64,000 nucleotides of DNA from Tildeniella nuda ZEHNDER 1965/U140. Its GTDB lineage: Bacteria > Cyanobacteriota > Cyanobacteriia > Leptolyngbyales > Leptolyngbyaceae. The notes beneath the pieces were generated by a model. The model did not search any database. It was not told where the DNA came from and saw only the letters and a list, made by a program, of their open reading frames with translations. Positions 59,118 through 64,000 of the stretch are shown piece after piece. Position 1 is the stretch's first letter; the number at the start of each line of letters is the position of its first letter. The stretch covers positions 248,001-312,000 of the forward strand of contig JAHHIG010000001.1 in NCBI GenBank assembly GCA_019358895.1, given 5' to 3'. The translations under genes and the position numbers were made by a program.

Positions 59118-60953
59118 TTACGCGATCGAAGCCATTTTCACATCACTATTTGCCAGCAGTTCCTGAAGTTCATCAGAATCCACTGTCTCTTTCTCAATGA
59201 GCATTGCTGCTAACTGATCCAGTACGTGGCGGTTGCCAATCAGAACTGCCTTTGCCCGACGGTATGCCTGTTCAACCAGATTGCGTACTTCGTCGTCGAT
59301 CGCGGCTGCTGTCTCTTCCGAGAAGTCACGCTCAGCAGCGATGTCACGTCCGAGGAACATATTGCCCTGCTGACGACCGAGTGCAACGGGACCCAGGCGA
59401 TCGCTCATGCCGAACCGCGTCACCATTTGACGGGCAACACGAGCCACTTGCTGAAGGTCATTCGATGCACCTGTGGTTACTTCTTCTTCACCAAAAATGA
59501 TCTCTTCCGAGATGCGACCACCCAGAGCAACTGCCATTTGGTTTTGCAGGTAGGAACGCGAGTATAAACCTGAATCCATCCGATCTTCGCTGGGAGTAAA
59601 CCAGGTCAGACCACCCGCACGACCGCGTGGAATAATGCTGATTTTCTGCACCGGATCGTAATCAGGCATCAGTGCACCGACCAACGCATGACCCGCTTCG
59701 TGGTAGGCGACCAACTCTTTACGCTTTTCGCTCATGACTCGATCTTTCTTCTCTGGTCCAGCGAGAACGCGATCGATCGCATCGTTCACTTCATCCATCG
59801 CAATCTCGGTCAAGTTGCGACGCGCTGCCAAGATTGCCGCTTCGTTCAGCAGGTTAGACAGGTCGGCACCTGTAAAGCCCGGTGTCCGACGCGCAATTTT
59901 CTCCAAATCCACATCTTTCGACAGCGTTTTGCCGCGCGCGTGGACATTGAGGATTTCGAGACGACCCGCATAATCGGGACGATCGACCACTACTTGGCGG
60001 TCAAAGCGACCAGGGCGCAACAGTGCCGCATCCAGAACATCAGGACGGTTGGTTGCCGCGATGATGATAATGCCTGTATTGTCCTCAAAGCCATCCATCT
60101 CAGTCAGCAACTGGTTGAGGGTTTGTTCCCGCTCATCGTTACCGCCACCCAGACCCGCACCCCGTTGACGACCCACTGCGTCAATTTCATCAATGAAGAC
60201 AATACACGGCGCATTGGTCTTCGCTTGCTCAAACAGGTCACGGACACGGGACGCACCGACACCCACAAACATTTCTACAAACTCAGAGCCGGAGATCGAG
60301 AAGAAGGGTACACCCGCTTCACCTGCAACCGCACGAGCCAGCAACGTCTTACCCGTTCCAGGAGGACCCACCAGCAGTACGCCTTTAGGAATCTTGGCAC
60401 CGACAGCCGTAAAGCGATCGGCGTTCTTCAGAAAGTCCACCACTTCACTCAGTTCAAGCTTTGCCTGATCAATGCCTGCGACATCGCCAAAGGTCACTTG
60501 AGTCTGCGGCTCCATTTGTACTCTAGCTTTCGATTTGCCAAAGTTCATTGCCTGACTACCCGGACCGCTCTGAGCGCGGCGCAGTAGAAAGAACAAGCCA
60601 ACCAGCAACAGAACTGGGAAGAAGAGGCTGCTCAGTGCCTTCAACCAGAAGCCATCGTCTGTTTGTGGCAAGACAGCAATATCGACTTTGTTAGAGGTCA
60701 AGATGTTGATCAGCTCAGGATCGTTGGGCAAGTTAACCACGATGCGGTTATTACCATCCTGCACAACCGCAATGCTGCGATCGGCACTAATTCTCACTTT
60801 CTCAATCTTGCCTTCTTGAACCTTCTCAATAAACTGGCTATAGCGCCAGGTTTCTCTGCTTGGGGGTTGCTTATCAAAAAACGCTGTCGCTAAAGAAACG
60901 ACAACGATCGCCAGCAACGTATACAGTCCAACATTTCTCCACCGCTTATTCAC
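59118..60953 (-). CDS. ftsH: ATP-dependent zinc metalloprotease FtsH
   Basis: 611 residues from the GTG at 60953 ([20 protein letters not shown]), with AAAGGAGG 10-15 bases upstream; an ATG 16 codons earlier is less likely. Two transmembrane helices (about 6-25 and 107-127) flank a lumenal/periplasmic domain. AAA module: [23 protein letters not shown], second region [20 protein letters not shown]; zinc site HEAGH. It closely resembles Synechocystis Slr1604 (FtsH3), a partner in heterohexamers that degrade membrane proteins. Confidence 0.95.
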   Translation of the reverse strand: MNKRWRNVGLYTLLAIVVVSLATAFFDKQPPSRETWRYSQFIEKVQEGKIEKVRISADRSIAVVQDGNNRIVVNLPNDPELINILTSNKVDIAVLPQTDDGFWLKALSSLFFPVLLLVGLFFLLRRAQSGPGSQAMNFGKSKARVQMEPQTQVTFGDVAGIDQAKLELSEVVDFLKNADRFTAVGAKIPKGVLLVGPPGTGKTLLARAVAGEAGVPFFSISGSEFVEMFVGVGASRVRDLFEQAKTNAPCIVFIDEIDAVGRQRGAGLGGGNDEREQTLNQLLTEMDGFEDNTGIIIIAATNRPDVLDAALLRPGRFDRQVVVDRPDYAGRLEILNVHARGKTLSKDVDLEKIARRTPGFTGADLSNLLNEAAILAARRNLTEIAMDEVNDAIDRVLAGPEKKDRVMSEKRKELVAYHEAGHALVGALMPDYDPVQKISIIPRGRAGGLTWFTPSEDRMDSGLYSRSYLQNQMAVALGGRISEEIIFGEEEVTTGASNDLQQVARVARQMVTRFGMSDRLGPVALGRQQGNMFLGRDIAAERDFSEETAAAIDDEVRNLVEQAYRRAKAVLIGNRHVLDQLAAMLIEKETVDSDELQELLANSDVKMASIA

Positions 60954-61145
60954 CGGGATTTGTCCTCCTTTTATAGGGGTGCGGAGTCTTTCACTATGCA
61001 ATCGATGTTAACTAATATTAACGTACTCTCAGGAATAGCGGATCGCGGGTCGGGCAGTAAGTTTTAGCGCACTGCCTGTCTCCATGATGCGAAAACAGGG
61101 ATGACTAGATCCTGTTAGTGTCCTTGCGTCTCCTCATCCTAACGA

Positions 61146-61571
61146 ATGACTCGCCGTGGTGAAGTGCTAATTGCCGTGATGAACAGTTGGGCAGATTGGG
61201 ATATTGTCCGCACACAGTGCTGGTATCGCATTCCTACTGTGCAAGTTGCAAAGTTAAAACAGCAGGGCTACTGGTCGCCTCAGTGGCTAGCGTTCTACCA
61301 AACCAAAGTGTTTGGTGCCGAAGCCTATGCCGTCAATGCTTACGCTCAAGTCAACCAGGTTTACGAGGTTTACCGCTGGGAACTCTTTCCTGATCAACCC
61401 AGAGATGCCAAGAGTGAACAACGCTACTGCAAGCTAGAGCTATCGCCGTTAGAAACGTTACCGCAGCCGATCGTCAGTCAACGCCTGCGCCGAATCGCTT
61501 TTATCGCCACAACTTGGGAGCAGTTCACTACAGCGAGAGCGATTGAGGATTTACTGACTTACCACAGCTAG
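61146..61571 (+). CDS. hypothetical protein, N-terminal part of a DUF559-linked family
   Basis: 141 residues. IAVMNSWADWDIVRTQCWYR, WLAFYQTKVFGAEAYAVNAY and RLRRIAFIATTWEQFTTA recall the N-terminal domain of proteins that, in other bacteria, continue into a DUF559 (Vsr-like nuclease) domain. Here the protein ends after AIEDLLTYHS without it. No signal peptide. It could be a short form or a truncation; I am unsure. Confidence 0.55.
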   Translation: MTRRGEVLIAVMNSWADWDIVRTQCWYRIPTVQVAKLKQQGYWSPQWLAFYQTKVFGAEAYAVNAYAQVNQVYEVYRWELFPDQPRDAKSEQRYCKLELSPLETLPQPIVSQRLRRIAFIATTWEQFTTARAIEDLLTYHS

Positions 61572-61649
61572 AGGCACTAAGGTAGCGGCACCGATTTTGT
61601 CAAAACGGACTCCATCGTCTCTCGCAGTAAAGCCGCTGCTGGCAAATGT

Positions 61650-62156
61650 CTACTTCAAGTTGAGCTTTTCGTTCTCGCCGCCGTTTGCCTTCTCGCCAGT
61701 CGTAACTGCTTTGACAAACCCAACGGTTTTGGCTACCCAACCTGCTGGCGCATCCCAATACTCTGCGGTTTCGACGGTCACTTTGAGCAACGCGATTTCT
61801 GGCTCGTCGAGCGCTTGAGGAAACCAGGCTTTGAGTTCCGGCTTCCACAGGTCTTGCATTTTGGCACGATCGCGCACCAGTTGAGCCGTTCCAGCGAGGG
61901 AAACATAGCGCTGTTGGCTTGGCTCAGAGAAGCTGACGTTCACCTGCTCAACGCGATCGACCTCCACTATTTTAGGAGTATTCGCATAGGTGAAGAACCA
62001 GAGATCCCCGTTCGGCTCAATTTGCCCGTTGGTTGACATGGGACGGCTATGCAAGCTGCCATCTGCTGTAAGAGTGGTGAGCATACAAAAGTCAATCTCC
62101 TTGATCAGCTCTCGCAATTTCGCTAATTGGGCATCATTTGTTGTTGCTGTAGCCAT
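61650..62156 (-). CDS. pyridoxamine 5'-phosphate oxidase-fold general stress protein
   Basis: 168 residues from the ATG at 62156 (MATATTNDAQLAKLRELIKE), with GGGAGA 8-13 bases upstream. The FMN-binding split-barrel pattern is FCMLTTLTADGSLHSRPMST, LWFFTYANTPKIVEVDRVEQ and VSLAGTAQLVRDRAKM. It matches the general stress protein 26-type branch, binding flavin. Cytosolic. The frame continues upstream to 62246 without further support. Confidence 0.85.
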   Translation of the reverse strand: MATATTNDAQLAKLRELIKEIDFCMLTTLTADGSLHSRPMSTNGQIEPNGDLWFFTYANTPKIVEVDRVEQVNVSFSEPSQQRYVSLAGTAQLVRDRAKMQDLWKPELKAWFPQALDEPEIALLKVTVETAEYWDAPAGWVAKTVGFVKAVTTGEKANGGENEKLNLK

Positions 62157-63033
62157 TTTGTCGGTCTCCCTTAACTGCTTACGCTCATTCGACTGCTTAA
62201 TTTCCTGTCTTTTGATAACACCCCATTCCTTTACTGGTGTAATCACAACTTCGGTAACTCAATGCCCTATCTCGCCGCGCGTTTGAGCAGCAGTCGTTTC
62301 AGACACGGGGATTTGATACGCTCGATGACTCAAATAAAGCTCACCTGCTTCAACTTGTTTCTTGATGCAACCAAATATCGGCAAGCTGCTCTGAACACAG
62401 ATTCTATCGATCGCCTGATGTCTCTTTATCCCTCTCCAGACGTAATCGGGCGAAGCTAGCTTCTGCTCAATATGCCCGTAATGCTTTGCGTCTGTTGCTG
62501 CAAACAGAAGCTGGACGTGAGCAACGATCGCCGGACAATGGTGCGGTTAAGCTTACCGACGATCTGATTCGATTGGAGCGAGAGGCATTTTATCGGGAGA
62601 CATTTGGGAACGAGGTGCTCTTTACCGATATACGACCGGACGGGTGATGGAGGGCGCAACCAACATTGACATTCATTTAGGTGCGCTGCTTGCTCTAGCA
62701 AGTAATGCCACCACCTCTTCCGTCAAACCGATGTGAATCCCAGCCGAATTCCATCGGATCGGCACACTTTGCGTACTTGCTGGCATTTTTAGAATATCCA
62801 AGTGGGGAAACTCTCAACAGAGACAGTGGTGATCGAGTGATGCAACCTTTTTGTTTAGCTCACGATCGCTCACAGGAACTTCATGATGGGCTTACGGATT
62901 TTCTCTGAAGACTGAGAACTTCTTAAACAGAACGTCCCTGGTGTGATCACGAGAGTTTTGCTTTGAGCTACATAGCACTGCACCCTTACTCTTGCTAACG
63001 CCACGAGAATGCCGAGTAATCGAGAAGAGAAAC
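62157..63033. other. 877-bp stretch with a decayed gene
   Basis: Between the PNPOx-fold gene and the PilP-like gene no intact gene is supported. A frame at 62262-62459 (+) is not convincing. The pseudogene 62441-62792 occupies the centre. The rest, including about 62793-63033, holds nothing I can name beyond a few HIP1-like sites. Confidence 0.5.
62441..62792 (+). pseudogene. decayed c-type-cytochrome-like cyanobacterial protein
   Basis: Three reading frames carry successive parts: AQYARNALRLLLQTEAGREQ and REAFYRETFGNEVLFTDI; then GRVMEGATNIDIHLGALLAL; then FRQTDVNPSRIPSD. These match the order of blocks that I recall from a cyanobacterial family with a CxxCH heme site, but here the heme block between FTDI and GRVMEGATN is gone. 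At least two frameshifts and a deletion: a pseudogene. The family assignment rests on memory of such blocks and is moderate. Confidence 0.45.
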
Positions 63034-63870
63034 ATGCATAAGTTTGTGTCTGCTGGGCTGGCTGGGTCGATCGCTTTGACAGTGGGTAGTTGCTCATCCA
63101 ATGCTGATAAGAATGTAGTAATCACGCTTCCTCCAGAACCCTTTAGCACAGCAGAAGCGCCTGCTACAGAACAACCTTTTGATGCAAAGACAGCGCCGTT
63201 GGTGCCTCAAGTGGCAGCCCCTGAATACATTCCAGGTCTTATCCAAGCGACCAACGGTGACGAGCGGGCAAGGCAAGTACAGAGAGGCATTGACAGTCAA
63301 AAAAGAAGTGATCCGTTTGCAAGCTTGCCACTAGAGCGACAACAACCAAGTACTGACACCTATCGTCCAAGTGCCCCTCCCATCAGGCGATCGCCAACGC
63401 AAACCAAGCGCATCCCACGCTTGATACAACAGCGACCGACTATTGCCTACAGACCGAATTTCCCCTTTAGCAGGCAGTTTCCAGTTAAACCTGATGTAAC
63501 TGTGCCCCCATTGACTCCCCGAACGCGCATTACTGCTGTGAAACCCAAGAGAACCACACCCTTGCTGCCAAACCAAAGCACTCCTTTTGTTCGCACATTG
63601 CCGCCATTACCATCGGCAAATTTAGCGAATGCGGTGGAAGTCAGTGGTGTTGTAGTGGTAGGAAGCGTGGTTCACGCGATCGTTAAAGCCCCAAATGAAG
63701 CAAATAGTCGCCATATTCGGGTGGGACAACGCCTTTCGGATGGACAGGTATTGGTCAAGCGCATTGAGCTAAACGCTCGCACTGAACCCGTTGTCATTTT
63801 TGAAGAAAATGGTGTTGAAGTTTCAAGAGCGATCGGGGAAAGTGGAACTTTCCCGTCAGCGATCCTTTAA
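63034..63870 (+). CDS. PilP-like lipoprotein
   Basis: 278 residues from the ATG at 63034 (MHKFVSAGLAGSIALTVGSC), an earlier start being possible at 62992 but outside the lipobox context. Lipobox TVGSC, then a long Pro/Arg-rich linker (about 45-200: PPIRRSPTQTKRIP, PRTRITAVKPKRTTPLLP). The C-terminal domain (about 205-278: VSGVVVVGSVVHAIVKAPNE, HIRVGQRLSDGQVLVKRIEL) resembles PilP of type IV pilus assembly. Periplasmic, tethered. The link to pili is an inference from the fold. Confidence 0.6.
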   Translation: MHKFVSAGLAGSIALTVGSCSSNADKNVVITLPPEPFSTAEAPATEQPFDAKTAPLVPQVAAPEYIPGLIQATNGDERARQVQRGIDSQKRSDPFASLPLERQQPSTDTYRPSAPPIRRSPTQTKRIPRLIQQRPTIAYRPNFPFSRQFPVKPDVTVPPLTPRTRITAVKPKRTTPLLPNQSTPFVRTLPPLPSANLANAVEVSGVVVVGSVVHAIVKAPNEANSRHIRVGQRLSDGQVLVKRIELNARTEPVVIFEENGVEVSRAIGESGTFPSAIL

Positions 63871-63899
63871 CGCCTCAATACGTGGGTTAATAAGGGCGA

Positions 63900-63938
63900 A
63901 CTGTTTCTACGCTGACGTAAAGTCAGTGTAGAAACAGT
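63900..63938 (+). terminator. terminator-like hairpin after the PilP-like gene
   Basis: ACTGTTTCTACGCTGAC (63900-63916) pairs with GTCAGTGTAGAAACAGT (63922-63938), 17 bp with one G-T pair, over a 5-base loop GTAAA. It follows the stop by 30 bases; the T-run after it is weak (GTTGTTCG). Confidence 0.7.
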
Positions 63939-64000
63939 GTTGTTCGTCTCACTGCTACAAGTTGCCCTAAACTCTGTGTCAGGTTTATGTCAGTAAAGCT

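Noticed and set aside
62262-62459. 65-codon open frame (+)
   Set aside because: Different frame from the neighbouring relic and no homology that I can recognise.

Overview
The window is a chromosomal segment of a cyanobacterium, most likely a filamentous non-heterocystous type of the Leptolyngbya kind. The lineage evidence is the photosystem II assembly factor Psb27, several protein families largely confined to cyanobacteria (DUF2854, DUF3082, DUF3110, DUF4330), the short cyanobacterial-type Hfq next to dapF, the separate atpD-atpC pair, a great abundance of the HIP1 octamer GCGATCGC, and many heptanucleotide short tandem repeats (STRRs). The genus is an inference. No tRNA, rRNA, CRISPR array, prophage or intact insertion sequence was seen.

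Layout. 1-7.4 kb: end of an HtpX-like protease, pheS, surE, an MBL-fold hydrolase, ribF, a pentapeptide-repeat protein and a DUF308 membrane protein. 7.4-14.7 kb: a MITE-like element, the glycolate dehydrogenase genes glcE-glcF, a REC-histidine kinase and a 929-residue coiled-coil/TPR membrane protein. 14.9-20.5 kb: two exported proteins, hopanoid radical SAM gene hpnJ, a truncated GST relic, a DUF2854 gene and pdxH. 20.5-27.3 kb: a GH116 glucosidase gene carrying four in-frame repeat insertions, a RelE/YafQ-type toxin relic, a sugar-type ABC ATPase, a GerMN lipoprotein and mgtE behind a structured leader. 27.4-41.4 kb: purM-rsmA, ispE, DUF3082, dapF/hfq, oligopeptidase B, fbaA, trpB, rplY, purA, an adenosine-deaminase-like gene and psb27. 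41.6-47.8 kb: pstSCAB with a Pho-box-like site, a SRPBCC protein and a tandem universal stress protein. 48.3-64 kb: a thioesterase, dxr, atpD-atpC, DUF3110-murQ, DUF4330, an alpha/beta hydrolase, an L,D-transpeptidase, KDPG aldolase, ftsH, a flavin-reductase-fold protein and a PilP-like lipoprotein, with two decayed genes.

Most genes are housekeeping and stand in short units on both strands. Coherent groups are photorespiratory glycolate oxidation (glcE-glcF), phosphate uptake (pstSCAB), isoprenoid synthesis (ispE and dxr, apart) and the ATP synthase beta/epsilon pair. I found no convincing new defence or mobile system. The most distinctive signal is the repeat biology: period-7 arrays lie between genes, directly before start codons, inside a MITE-like element, and as open-frame insertions inside glcF, glcE and, four times, the GH116 gene. 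Other points of note are a hairpin covering the mgtE ribosome binding site, a Psb27 without a lipobox cysteine, an isolated hpnJ, and several pseudogenes.
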